This document shows, one piece after another, positions 1 to 7,103 of a DNA stretch of 7,299 nucleotides (its first letter is position 1; each line of letters begins with the position of its first letter). The notes below the pieces were generated by a model. That model searched no databases, was not told the DNA's origin, and saw only the letters and a program-made list of their open reading frames with translations. Both the position numbers and the translations under genes were made by a program. The stretch spans positions 1 through 7,299 of the forward strand of contig JACQTR010000217.1 of NCBI GenBank assembly GCA_016210705.1, given 5' to 3'. Source of the stretch: Chloroflexota bacterium (GTDB taxonomy: Bacteria > Chloroflexota > Dehalococcoidia > JACQTR01).

Positions 1-886
1 AGGCCGTATAATCCACGGCCTCCACCTCGATGGTGGGGAGCTCAATGGGCTGGGCCCCATGGCGGACCAGGAGGGCCGAGAGGGTGCTGGCCTGCCTTCG
101 GGAGCGAGTGACCAAAACCCGCTTGCCGAAAAGGGGGCCGACATCGAACCAGCGCAGTTTCTGGCGTAGCCCCACCACTTCCCCCACCACCGCCACCGCT
201 GGCGGCCCAAAGTTGGCCTCCCGCGCCCTATCCACGATGTCTCCCAAAATTCCCTCTAAGGTCTCCTGCTGTGGCCTAGTGCCCCAGCGGATTAAGGCTA
301 TCGGCGTAGTGTCGGGTCGTCCGTGCTTTAGCAACTCAGTAACTATGTAGGGAAGGTTGGCCATTCCCATGAGGAAGATCAAGGTATCTACACCAGTGGC
401 TATCTTGTCCCAAGGTATCCTGGTTTCGCCTTTGCCTTCCTCCTCATGGCCGGTAAGGATGGCCAAGGAAGAGGCGAAACGACGGTGGGTGACGGGTATG
501 CCAGCATAGGCGGGAACGGCCACCGCCGAGGTTACTCCAGGCACCACCTCGAAGGGAATGCCCTCGCTGACCAAGGTCTCGGCCTCTTCTCCGCCTCGGC
601 CAAAGACAAAGGGGTCACCCCCTTTCAAACGCGCTATAACCTTTTTTTCTTTGGCCTTGGCTACCAGGAGAGCGTTGATCTCTTCTTGGGTCAGGGTATG
701 TCCCTGGGGGGATTTGCCGGCATAAATCAGCTCGGCTCCAGGCTTAGCTTGGGCTAAAAGACGTTGGTCTACTAGACGGTCGTAAATAATAACATCGGCT
801 TGGGCGATGCACTCCAGCCCGCGCACGGTGATTAGGCCAGGGTCGCCGGGGCCAGCGCCCACCAGAAAGACCTTGCCTTTATCCAT
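1..886 (-). CDS. cobA-hemD: Uroporphyrinogen-III C-methyltransferase / uroporphyrinogen-III synthase fusion (3' end missing)
   Basis: I read this from the raw sequence: an ATG at 886 opens a frame of 295 codons that runs off the left edge without a stop. Residues 1 to about 245 are a SUMT (CobA) domain, which transfers two methyl groups from SAM to uroporphyrinogen III to give precorrin-2. The glycine-rich VGAGPGDPGLIT near the N-terminus, the ARLKGGDPFVFGRGGEE block and the VVPGVTSAVAVPAYAGIPVTHR block are all present. After a short linker, KRVLVTR at about residue 255 starts a HemD domain, which closes and inverts ring D of hydroxymethylbilane. Only about 40 HemD residues are in view. Such fusions are common in Clostridia and channel HemC product straight to precorrin-2. 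The start overlaps the hemC stop by 8 nt (ATGGATAA), and a GAGGAAGGAA Shine-Dalgarno precedes it. The missing part is an edge effect, not a truncation of the gene. Confidence 0.95.
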   Translation of the reverse strand, partial: MDKGKVFLVGAGPGDPGLITVRGLECIAQADVIIYDRLVDQRLLAQAKPGAELIYAGKSPQGHTLTQEEINALLVAKAKEKKVIARLKGGDPFVFGRGGEEAETLVSEGIPFEVVPGVTSAVAVPAYAGIPVTHRRFASSLAILTGHEEEGKGETRIPWDKIATGVDTLIFLMGMANLPYIVTELLKHGRPDTTPIALIRWGTRPQQETLEGILGDIVDRAREANFGPPAVAVVGEVVGLRQKLRWFDVGPLFGKRVLVTRSRRQASTLSALLVRHGAQPIELPTIEVEAVDYTA

Positions 887-1796
887 TTCCTTCCTCAAGG
901 ACGGCCTTGGCTCCCATAGCTAGCAGTTTTTCTGCCAGATTACGTCCTAGTTCTTCAGGGTTCTTGGCATCTCCTTTGGCCTGGGTTCGTAACACCTGGC
1001 TACCATCCCGCCGCGCTACCACGCCTTCTATTTCCAAAAGTTCTTCTTTAACCTGGCCCAAAGCGGCGACGGGAATGTGGCATCCCCCTCCCATAGCGTG
1101 GAGGAAGGTCCGCTCGGCGGCGACTGCCTGACGTGTTGCTAAGTCATCGATTGCTGATGCTAGCCTTGCCATTTCCTCATCCTGGCTACGAATCTCCAAG
1201 ACTAAGGCCCCTTGCCCCACGGCGGGAAGGCAGACTTCCGAAGGTATGTATTCTGTGATTTGGTTCTGTAACCCCAAACGTATTAACCCTGCTGCGGCTA
1301 TTATTACTCCATCCCACTCCTCATCTTGGGCTTTGCGCAGCCGAGTATCTATATTTCCGCTGAGATTTTGTACTTGAAAATCGGCACGGAAAGCCAAAAG
1401 CTGGGCAACGCGCCGGGGGCTGCTGGTACCCAAGCGAGCCCCTTTAGGCAACTGAGTCAGGGTACATCGCCATCGCGAAACTAGAACATCCCTGGGGTCT
1501 TCTCTTTCGATCATGGCGGCTAAAGCGAGCTTAGGGTCAATCAGAGTGGGTAGATCCTTGAGGCTATGAATAGCCATATCTATATCGCCGCCCGCCAAAG
1601 CATCTTCCAATTCTTTGACAAAGACGCCCACTCCCCAGGGGAGATGCTTTACAGGACGATCGCCCGATGTTCTTATGGTCTTAATTTGGAATTGTCGATC
1701 TGGGTAACGCTGTCGGAGTTGGTCGACGACTTGCTGGGTTTGGGCTAGGGCAAGCTGGCTACCCCTCGATCCCACAATGACGATTTTGTTGCTCAT
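879..1796 (-). CDS. hemC: Hydroxymethylbilane synthase (porphobilinogen deaminase)
   Basis: The 305-residue protein has the usual length for HemC, a cytosolic enzyme that polymerises four porphobilinogens into hydroxymethylbilane on a dipyrromethane cofactor. Seen: the N-terminal GSRGSQLALAQT (9-20), the catalytic aspartate in HSLKDLP (Asp81), the GTSSPRR substrate-binding loop (123-129), LSGNIDTRL (145-153), PAVGQGAL (191-198), and the cofactor-attachment cysteine in GGGCHIP (Cys239). No key residue is missing. The ATG at 1796 is the first possible start after an in-frame TAG 24 nt upstream, and the protein begins as family members do. No clear Shine-Dalgarno is seen. It follows hemA after 52 nt, the largest gap in the operon, and its last codons overlap cobA-hemD, whose product uses its unstable product. 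Confidence 0.97.
   Translation of the reverse strand: MSNKIVIVGSRGSQLALAQTQQVVDQLRQRYPDRQFQIKTIRTSGDRPVKHLPWGVGVFVKELEDALAGGDIDMAIHSLKDLPTLIDPKLALAAMIEREDPRDVLVSRWRCTLTQLPKGARLGTSSPRRVAQLLAFRADFQVQNLSGNIDTRLRKAQDEEWDGVIIAAAGLIRLGLQNQITEYIPSEVCLPAVGQGALVLEIRSQDEEMARLASAIDDLATRQAVAAERTFLHAMGGGCHIPVAALGQVKEELLEIEGVVARRDGSQVLRTQAKGDAKNPEELGRNLAEKLLAMGAKAVLEEGNG
887..896 (-). promoter_or_regulatory. Ribosome binding site of cobA-hemD
   Basis: On the minus strand GAGGAAGGAA lies directly before the ATG at 886. GAGG sits 6 nt from the start codon. It lies inside the end of hemC, so terminating ribosomes could re-initiate here. It supports ATG 886 as the start. Confidence 0.7.
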
Positions 1797-1848
1797 AATG
1801 GGTTTATCAGAGTGGAACTAACTTTGGTGTTGGTAATGTAGTCGCTCG

Positions 1849-3096
1849 TCAAGGGAGGTCAAAAAGCTCCCGCACCTCTGGTTCGAGGTCTTTGTAGTGG
1901 CCATTTTGTTTAAGGTGCATAAGGGAATGGTGAAGCAGCTTGTTTATGATAGCTGTAGTTAAGGAGTCGATTCGGCGGCGCTCTTCGGGGGAAAGATTGG
2001 GAAGTTTTCGAATGGTTTTGTCTATCTCTCTTTGGCGGATCGCTTCCGCTTTGTGGCGCAGGGCGATGATTGTGGGACGAGCTTCGAGGGCGTTCCACCA
2101 AAGCCCAAATTTGTCCAGTTCGGAGTCGATAATTGCCTCCACCCTCGATACCTCCTCTTGCCTACCCCGTAAACTGGACTCGGAAACAGCCTTTAGATCA
2201 TCGATATCACGAAGGAAGACGTTTTTTATTTTTTTAACTTCGGGATCCACGTCTCGGGGCACGGCGATGTCTACTATATAAAGGTCTCGTTGGTTGCGTT
2301 GGCGCATGGCTTTCTTTAGCAAGGGCGCGGTTAAGATGTAATTTAGAGAGGTGGTGGCGCTAAAAACGATATCGGACCTGGCTAATGCCTGCTCCAGTTG
2401 GTCAAAGGGACAAGCTTCCCCCTTTACCTCGTTGGCTAATTCTATGGCTCTAGTATGGGTTCGGTTGGTGACTGTGATATTGGGATCTGCGTTGCTTGCC
2501 AAGATTTTGGCGGTGCGGGCTCCCATACGACCAGCCCCGATGACCAGGATAGCGGCCGAATCTAAATCGCCCCAAAAATTCTTGGCTAGGGCTACGGCTG
2601 CGGAACTTACCGAGGCTGCGTTGCGGCTTATGTCGGTATCGTGGCGGGCGCGTCGGCCCACCCTGAGGGCGTGATGAAAGAGCTTGGTTAGAGGTAGGCT
2701 GGCGGTGGACGCTTTTTGGGCCATCTCCAGGGCCTCCCGTACTTGGCCCAGGATTTGGGTCTCTCCCACAACCATGGAGTCCAGGCCACTTGCCACCTGA
2801 AAGAGGTGCTTAGCCGCTTCTTTGTGACGGTAGGTATATAGGTAGGAAGTGATAAGAAAGGAGGGAAGCCCGCTGATGTCGCTCAAGAATCGGTAAAGCC
2901 TTGATTGTTCCGAGGCTGCCATTTCCGAGGTAGTGTATATCTCAGTACGGTTGCAGGTAGAGAGGATGACCCCCGAATTAACGTATTGGGGTAGGTGGTG
3001 AAGGGTCTCCTCCAATTTATCCCCTGCCAAAGAAAGGCGTTCCCTCACCTCCAAGGGGGCTGTCTTGTAGTTAGCACCAGCTACTAAGATGGCCAT
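1849..3096 (-). CDS. hemA: Glutamyl-tRNA reductase
   Basis: This 415-residue protein is full length for the C5-pathway enzyme, which reduces glutamyl-tRNA(Glu) with NADPH to glutamate-1-semialdehyde, the first committed tetrapyrrole precursor. Domains in order: an N-terminal catalytic domain with the nucleophilic cysteine in STCNRTEIY (Cys48) and the conserved GETQILGQVR (111-120); a Rossmann NADPH domain with VIGAGRMG (185-192) and VTNRT (209-213); DIAVPRDVDP (276-285); and a C-terminal helical dimerisation domain ending in the typical LEPEVRELFDLP. The start is ATG 3096, 4 nt after the stop of the SirC-like gene. A possible AAGGAAG lies about 20 nt upstream, rather far, so coupling is likely. 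Its partner HemL is not in the window. In many bacteria HemA is the feedback-controlled step, but no regulatory element for it is visible here. Confidence 0.97.
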   Translation of the reverse strand: MAILVAGANYKTAPLEVRERLSLAGDKLEETLHHLPQYVNSGVILSTCNRTEIYTTSEMAASEQSRLYRFLSDISGLPSFLITSYLYTYRHKEAAKHLFQVASGLDSMVVGETQILGQVREALEMAQKASTASLPLTKLFHHALRVGRRARHDTDISRNAASVSSAAVALAKNFWGDLDSAAILVIGAGRMGARTAKILASNADPNITVTNRTHTRAIELANEVKGEACPFDQLEQALARSDIVFSATTSLNYILTAPLLKKAMRQRNQRDLYIVDIAVPRDVDPEVKKIKNVFLRDIDDLKAVSESSLRGRQEEVSRVEAIIDSELDKFGLWWNALEARPTIIALRHKAEAIRQREIDKTIRKLPNLSPEERRRIDSLTTAIINKLLHHSLMHLKQNGHYKDLEPEVRELFDLP

Positions 3097-3100
3097 GAGA

Positions 3101-3736
3101 TTAAGTTAAGACTTCCTTTTCTAGGCTGGCCTTCAGTTTACTTTTGGCTGCATCTAGGTTTCCTTGCTGGATGAGGTCTAAAAGCTCATTATTTAAGGCC
3201 TCTTGCCAGAGGGATGAGGGAATATGCCTTCTCTTTGCTTTCAACTCTTCCCGAACCTCGGCCACCAATGTGAGGAGAGTTGCGTAGGCGGGGGCCAAGG
3301 TTTCCTCCAATTCCCGGCGGAGTCTTTTGGCCAAGGCCGGGCTGCGACCACCGGTAGAGATGGCGATGACTAGGTCGCCCTTACGTACCACCGAGGGAAC
3401 GATGAAGTCGCAATGCTCTGGGTCATCTACCACGTTGATCAAGATGCCTCTATCTTGTGCCTCTTTCGCTACCTTTTCGTTGGTTTGAGGACTATCGGTG
3501 GCGGCGATGGCCATAGAGGCACCTTCTAAGTCGCCGTAGCGGTAGAGACGGCGACTGATCTCAACCAGACCATCCTGAACTAGTCCCTCTAGGTCAGGGC
3601 AGAGGGTAGGGCTGATCACTCTTACCACTGCACCACATTGGGCAAGGGCCAGGGTTTTGCGCTCGGCCACCTCACCACCACCCACCACCACGCACCTCTT
3701 GCCATTTACTTTGAGGAAGAGGGGATAATAGCTCAT
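3101..3736 (-). CDS. sirC: Precorrin-2 dehydrogenase, possibly also sirohydrochlorin ferrochelatase (Met8/SirC/CysG N-terminal type)
   Basis: The protein has 211 residues, the size of a stand-alone Met8/SirC or of the N-terminal half of CysG. It begins MSYYPLFLKVNGKRCVVVGG with an NAD-binding GGGEVAERK (19-27), then NVVDDPEHCDFIVPS (101-115), whose aspartates 104/105 match the catalytic aspartate of the family, then AISTGGRSPALAKRLR (125-140), a family signature. The remaining helical part resembles the CysG/Met8 dimerisation segment. Known role: NAD-dependent oxidation of precorrin-2 to sirohydrochlorin. Met8p and CysG also insert iron, whereas SirC proteins do not, and sequence alone does not settle which applies. 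Its place between ahbB and hemA fits supply of siroheme to the decarboxylase. It starts at ATG 3736, 4 nt after ahbB, without a clear Shine-Dalgarno. Confidence 0.9.
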   Translation of the reverse strand: MSYYPLFLKVNGKRCVVVGGGEVAERKTLALAQCGAVVRVISPTLCPDLEGLVQDGLVEISRRLYRYGDLEGASMAIAATDSPQTNEKVAKEAQDRGILINVVDDPEHCDFIVPSVVRKGDLVIAISTGGRSPALAKRLRRELEETLAPAYATLLTLVAEVREELKAKRRHIPSSLWQEALNNELLDLIQQGNLDAAKSKLKASLEKEVLT

Positions 3737-3740
3737 ATTA

Positions 3741-4229
3741 TTAAGTAGGAGCAGTCTTCTCTTTAAGACGGATGCCGGTTTTTTTGAGTAGCCGCGTGCT
3801 GAAGATGACCTCGTGGGGAAACTGGGTCAATTTCAGCTCCTTGGCGATACGCTCCATCGTGGCTAAGACCTCTTCTCGTGAGTAGCTGTGAATCATGGCG
3901 AAGAGGTTATAAGGCCAATGGGGGAGGTGGCGGGGCCGCCGATAGCAGTGGGTAACCTCAGGGTACTGACCCAGGCGATGACCGATGGCACTAATCTGAT
4001 CATCGGGGACATCCCAGACAGTCATGCCATTGGCGGTGATGCCCAAAGCGTAATGGTTGGGTACGGCCCCCAAGCGCTTGATTTTGCCCTCGGCTAACAA
4101 TTGGCGTGTCAATTGTAAGACATCTTCCTCGCTGCTCCCCAATTGCTGAGCCAGTTCCTCATAAGGACGTGTAACTAAGGGTATACCCTCTTGCAGCAGG
4201 AGAATGAGCCTTCTCTCTAGAACATCCAC
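3741..4229 (-). CDS. ahbB: Siroheme decarboxylase, AhbB-type subunit (Lrp/AsnC-like fold)
   Basis: This 162-residue protein has an N-terminal winged-helix HTH of Lrp/AsnC type (about 1-55, with RPYEELAQQLG and IKRLGAVPNH) and a C-terminal ferredoxin-like domain with PEVTHCYRRP (90-99) and WPYNLFAMIH (105-114). These blocks are characteristic of AhbB and the related NirD/L/G/H proteins, which act as enzymes rather than DNA-binding regulators. With AhbA it removes the two acetate carboxyls at C12 and C18 of siroheme. The start is GTG at 4229, 3 nt after the ahbA stop and in the same reading frame. An ATG 4 nt further in is in another frame and stops at once. A GAGGT lies upstream inside the end of ahbA. 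A transcription-factor reading is unlikely given the pairing with ahbA and two radical SAM genes. Confidence 0.93.
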   Translation of the reverse strand: MDVLERRLILLLQEGIPLVTRPYEELAQQLGSSEEDVLQLTRQLLAEGKIKRLGAVPNHYALGITANGMTVWDVPDDQISAIGHRLGQYPEVTHCYRRPRHLPHWPYNLFAMIHSYSREEVLATMERIAKELKLTQFPHEVIFSTRLLKKTGIRLKEKTAPT

Positions 4230-4232
4230 TCC

Positions 4233-4715
4233 TCACTCTACCTCGAACTGAAAGTTTACCCCCACGAAGTATTCTTCCATCATGGGGAGATTCATAACCG
4301 CGAAACTGCTTTTGGCCTCGATTTCAGCTAATACCCGTTTTATTTCTGCTTCACTCTCCGCGGAGACCACAAACCAAAGATTAAAGCGATGTTGGCGCTC
4401 GTAATTGTGGGAAACTTCGGGGTAGCTGTTGACCAAGGCAATAACTTGCTCTAAGCGGTCCGGTGAAACGCTCATGGCGGCCAGGGTACTGTTTCCTCCC
4501 ATTCGGCGGGGATTTAGTACTGGCCCAAAACGGCTCAGGGCCCCACTGAGGCATAGATTTTTGATCCGCTCAATGACCTCCGTCTCACTCATTCCCAGCT
4601 TTTCTCCTATTTCCTTAAAAGGACGCGAGGTAATGGGGAACCCGCCCTGGATATGGTTGAGGATTATCTTGTCCCCCTCTTCCAACTTGGGGGCTGAATT
4701 TACCTGGTGTTTCAT
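4233..4715 (-). CDS. ahbA: Siroheme decarboxylase, AhbA-type subunit (Lrp/AsnC-like fold)
   Basis: This 160-residue paralogue of the next gene has an HTH-like N-terminal domain (about 12-65, with GFPITSRPFKEIGEKLGMS and LSRFGPVLNPRRMG) and an alpha/beta C-terminal domain with YPEVSHNYER (98-107) and FNLWFVV (111-117). The HNY and YNLWF-like pattern separates AhbA from AhbB, which carries HCY and WPYNLF. The two form the heteromeric siroheme decarboxylase. It follows ahbD after 4 nt, and no convincing Shine-Dalgarno precedes ATG 4715, so translation is probably coupled. A single TGA separates it from ahbB in the same frame. Assignment of A versus B rests on motif memory, not an alignment. Confidence 0.92.
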   Translation of the reverse strand: MKHQVNSAPKLEEGDKIILNHIQGGFPITSRPFKEIGEKLGMSETEVIERIKNLCLSGALSRFGPVLNPRRMGGNSTLAAMSVSPDRLEQVIALVNSYPEVSHNYERQHRFNLWFVVSAESEAEIKRVLAEIEAKSSFAVMNLPMMEEYFVGVNFQFEVE

Positions 4716-4719
4716 GGCG

Positions 4720-5865
4720 TTAGTTACGGGTAGTAGCTAGTACAGACTTAGGTTGATATACGCAGCAGGGTTCTGCCTCGAGGTAATCGCCGGTTACGGC
4801 ATAGGCTCGGGCGCGGGAACCGCCACATACCGTTTTATACTCACATCGCCCGCACTTGCCTTTGAGTTTAGAAACATCTCGCAGGTCCCGGAAGATTGGG
4901 GAGTGACGGTAGATCTGGGCCAGAGGCTCTTGACGAACATTGCCGGCAACCAAAGGTAGGAAACCGCTGGGGCTGACCTCGCCAATGTGCGATATGAAGC
5001 AACAGCCGTTGCCATCGTTTACCCCTTTGGGCGATCGAGATACATCATCACGGTAGTGAAAACCGGGTGCAATGAGCTCTTCCAGGCTCTCGCTTCGCTC
5101 GCGGCGGTTTTCCTGAATAACGACTCGACGATAAGGCTGAGCTGCAGTGGTTTTTATATCGAAGGGAGCCGTTTTGGATAGCTGGTAAAGCCAGTGGAAG
5201 ATCTCTTCGTGTTTTTCGGGTGAGACCATGTCCTCTGTTTGTCCTCTACCAGTGGGCACCAGGAAAAAGACGTCCCAAAGGACAGCTCCCATTTCAGACA
5301 CCATCTCGGCCAGGGCTTTGAGGGCATCAGCGCTGTAACGGGTGACAGTGGTGTTGAGCTGAAAGGAAAGCCCTACATCTTTGGTGGTTTTTATTATCTC
5401 TAAGGTTCGGACGAAGGAACCAGGTATCTGTCGAAAGGCATCATGGGTTTCGGCGGTAGCGCCATCGAGGCTATAGGAGACTCGAGCTAAGCCCGCCGCT
5501 TTGACCTTTGCTAGGCGCTGTTGAGTAACTAATTTGGTGGCGCTGGGGGCAAGGGATACCCGCAGCCCCTTTTCTATGGCATAGCTGATAAGATCAAAAA
5601 TGTCGGAGCGCATCAAAGGGTCGCCGCCAGTAAAAATGAACACGGGGTTGCCCAGTTTGGCGATCTGGTCTATGAGGTTAAATCCCTCGGCGGTGGTAAG
5701 CTCGCGTGGATCGCGACGGGGTTGGGCCTTGGCACGGCAATGGCGACAGGCCAGAGCACAGGCTCGGGTCACCTCCCAGAAAATAACGAAGGGAGCCTGG
5801 TCGAAATCCACATCCGCCAAAGGCGGCTTTTCTGGGGGCATTTTATATATCTGATGGAAATGCAT
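4720..5865 (-). CDS. ahbD: Fe-coproporphyrin III decarboxylase / heme synthase, radical SAM (NirJ2-like)
   Basis: The 381-residue radical SAM/SPASM-like protein carries the [4Fe-4S]-SAM motif CALACRHC (Cys36, Cys40, Cys43) after FVIFWEVTRA, the SAM-binding GGDP (80-83), and YSLDG (131-135). A C-terminal auxiliary-cluster region has Cys338, Cys341, Cys347 and vicinal Cys367/368, with another vicinal pair at Cys288/289. The known AhbD reaction is oxidative decarboxylation of the two propionates at C2 and C4 of Fe-coproporphyrin III to vinyls, giving heme b without oxygen. The N-terminal FDQAPFVIFWEVTRAC context fits AhbD rather than AhbC, which has the LLCG...VVVWN pattern of the neighbour. A heme d1 role (NirJ) is less likely, as no cytochrome cd1 genes are present. 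Start ATG 5865 has a GGGAGA Shine-Dalgarno 8 nt upstream. A later Met9 is a weaker alternative. Confidence 0.9.
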   Translation of the reverse strand: MHFHQIYKMPPEKPPLADVDFDQAPFVIFWEVTRACALACRHCRAKAQPRRDPRELTTAEGFNLIDQIAKLGNPVFIFTGGDPLMRSDIFDLISYAIEKGLRVSLAPSATKLVTQQRLAKVKAAGLARVSYSLDGATAETHDAFRQIPGSFVRTLEIIKTTKDVGLSFQLNTTVTRYSADALKALAEMVSEMGAVLWDVFFLVPTGRGQTEDMVSPEKHEEIFHWLYQLSKTAPFDIKTTAAQPYRRVVIQENRRERSESLEELIAPGFHYRDDVSRSPKGVNDGNGCCFISHIGEVSPSGFLPLVAGNVRQEPLAQIYRHSPIFRDLRDVSKLKGKCGRCEYKTVCGGSRARAYAVTGDYLEAEPCCVYQPKSVLATTRN

Positions 5866-5873
5866 GAGGGTTG

Positions 5874-5880
5874 TCTCCCT
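5874..5880 (-). promoter_or_regulatory. Ribosome binding site of ahbD
   Basis: AGGGAGA on the minus strand shares its first A with the ahbC stop codon and lies 8 nt before ATG 5865. It is among the few good Shine-Dalgarno sequences in this operon and decides the ahbD start over the internal Met9. Confidence 0.75.
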
Positions 5881-7052
5881 TAAGCGATGCCGATTTCCTC
5901 ATCGCTGAGATAGCAGGCAGGGTCTTCAGCCCATATATCTCCGTATCGAGCCTCGGCCCGTACCCGAAGGTTACCAGCACAAAGGTCGAAGTATTGACAG
6001 TGAGCGCAGCGTCCTTTTATCAATCCCCTTTTGTTCTTGAGACCGCTCATTGTGGGATCGGAGGTATCTTCCCAAATCTCTGCAAAGGGTCTCTCTCTTA
6101 TGTTGCCAAAAGAGTGATGCTGCCAGAATTGGTCAGCGTGGACGTTGCCTAAGTTATCCACGTCGCCGATACCAACCCCGGAGCTGTTGCCTCCATTACG
6201 CCGGAGAAGTTGGAGAACCTCTGGGGCTCGAGACGGGTATTCTCTCTTTACATAATGGTAAAGGTAGACGGCATCGGCGTAATTGTCTACTGTCAGTATC
6301 TCTTTGTCCAAGCCGCGGCTATGGAAATCCAGCGCTTTGGCTATTATGAGGTCCATCACCTGCCTTGTTTCCTGAGAAGTCAGATCCTCGGCCATGAGTT
6401 GGCTACCGCGGCCGCTATAGACCAAGTGATAAAAGCACAATCGAGGGATATCCTCCTCCTCCACCAGGTCCAAAATATTGTTTATTTGGTTGAAATTGCG
6501 TTTAGTTATGGTGAAACGTAGGCCCATCCTAACACCAGCATCTCGACAGTTGCGGATGCCACGAAGGGCCTCTTGGAAGGCCCCCTTCTTGCCACGAAAG
6601 CGATCGTTGATCTCCTCTAGCCCATCCAAGCTAACCCCCACGTAGGAGATGCCACTTTCTTTGACCTTTTGTGCCATGGCTGGGGTTATGAGGGTGCCGT
6701 TTGTGGAGATGACGGTGCGGATACCTTTGGCTACGGCGTATTGAGCTAAAGAGAAGAGGTCAGGCCTTAGGAAAGGCTCTCCGCCAGAAAAAAGAAGGAC
6801 GGGTACGCCATATTGAGCTAAACTGGCTATAAAGGCTAGGCCTTCGTTGGTGGTTAGCTCCCCTGGATAGTCTTTGTCTTGGGATGCTGAATAACAATGG
6901 ACACAGTGGAGATTGCAACGCCGGAGAAAATTCCACACCACCACGGGCTTCCTTTGAGAGGAGAACTCCGAAGGGCTATCACTCTCTCGGCCATAACGTA
7001 AGGTATCGCCGGTATGGGTAGTGCCACACAGTAACTTGGTTATGCCGATCAT
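5880..7052 (-). CDS. ahbC: 12,18-didecarboxysiroheme deacetylase, radical SAM (NirJ1-like)
   Basis: This 390-residue radical SAM protein starts MIGITKLLCG...DTLRYG, the typical NirJ1/AhbC N-terminus with an extra cysteine (Cys9). VVVWNFLRRCNLHCVHCY follows, with the cluster cysteines Cys46, Cys50 and Cys53, then FSGGEP (88-93) and GVSLDG. An auxiliary-cluster tail holds Cys349, Cys352, Cys358 and Cys380 (CAHCQYFDLC ... ACYLSD). The known AhbC reaction is removal of the C2 and C7 acetate side chains of 12,18-didecarboxysiroheme, giving Fe-coproporphyrin III, the AhbD substrate. It is the first gene of the operon, with a good promoter just upstream and 14 nt before ahbD. ATG 7052 is preceded by an A-rich stretch without Shine-Dalgarno, and the predicted leader is only about 15 nt. 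The start is supported by the conserved N-terminus. A heme d1 NirJ is the main alternative. Confidence 0.9.
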   Translation of the reverse strand: MIGITKLLCGTTHTGDTLRYGRESDSPSEFSSQRKPVVVWNFLRRCNLHCVHCYSASQDKDYPGELTTNEGLAFIASLAQYGVPVLLFSGGEPFLRPDLFSLAQYAVAKGIRTVISTNGTLITPAMAQKVKESGISYVGVSLDGLEEINDRFRGKKGAFQEALRGIRNCRDAGVRMGLRFTITKRNFNQINNILDLVEEEDIPRLCFYHLVYSGRGSQLMAEDLTSQETRQVMDLIIAKALDFHSRGLDKEILTVDNYADAVYLYHYVKREYPSRAPEVLQLLRRNGGNSSGVGIGDVDNLGNVHADQFWQHHSFGNIRERPFAEIWEDTSDPTMSGLKNKRGLIKGRCAHCQYFDLCAGNLRVRAEARYGDIWAEDPACYLSDEEIGIA

Positions 7053-7073
7053 CTGTTTTTTATACCAATGGGA

Positions 7074-7103
7074 ATTGTAACATGGAGCACACTCTTAAGT
7101 CAA
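7074..7103 (-). promoter_or_regulatory. Predicted housekeeping promoter of the ahbC-to-cobA-hemD operon
   Basis: On the minus strand a -35 TTGACT (7098-7103) and a -10 TACAAT (7074-7079) are separated by 18 nt. A TG one base before the -10 makes it an extended -10. Each hexamer differs from the consensus at one position. The predicted transcription start is near 7067, giving a leader of about 15 nt before ahbC. Confidence 0.7.

Noticed and set aside
446..757. Plus-strand open frame of 103 codons opposite cobA-hemD
   Set aside because: It lies in the codon-aligned antisense frame of a clear SUMT domain, and the product resembles no protein family; the openness follows from the codon use of the real gene.
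2351..2674. Plus-strand open frame of 107 codons opposite hemA
   Set aside because: It is a shadow of the conserved NADPH domain of glutamyl-tRNA reductase, with no ribosome site or family likeness.
4223..4225. ATG close to the GTG start of ahbB
   Set aside because: It is out of frame with ahbB and meets TAG after one further codon.
3741..4715. Reading the two small genes as Lrp/AsnC transcription regulators
   Set aside because: The WPYNLF, HCY and HNY motifs and the setting between ahbD and sirC mark siroheme decarboxylase subunits, which share the fold but are enzymes.
6050..6521. Two overlapping plus-strand frames opposite ahbC
   Set aside because: Both are antisense to well-conserved radical SAM coding sequence and overlap each other in different frames.
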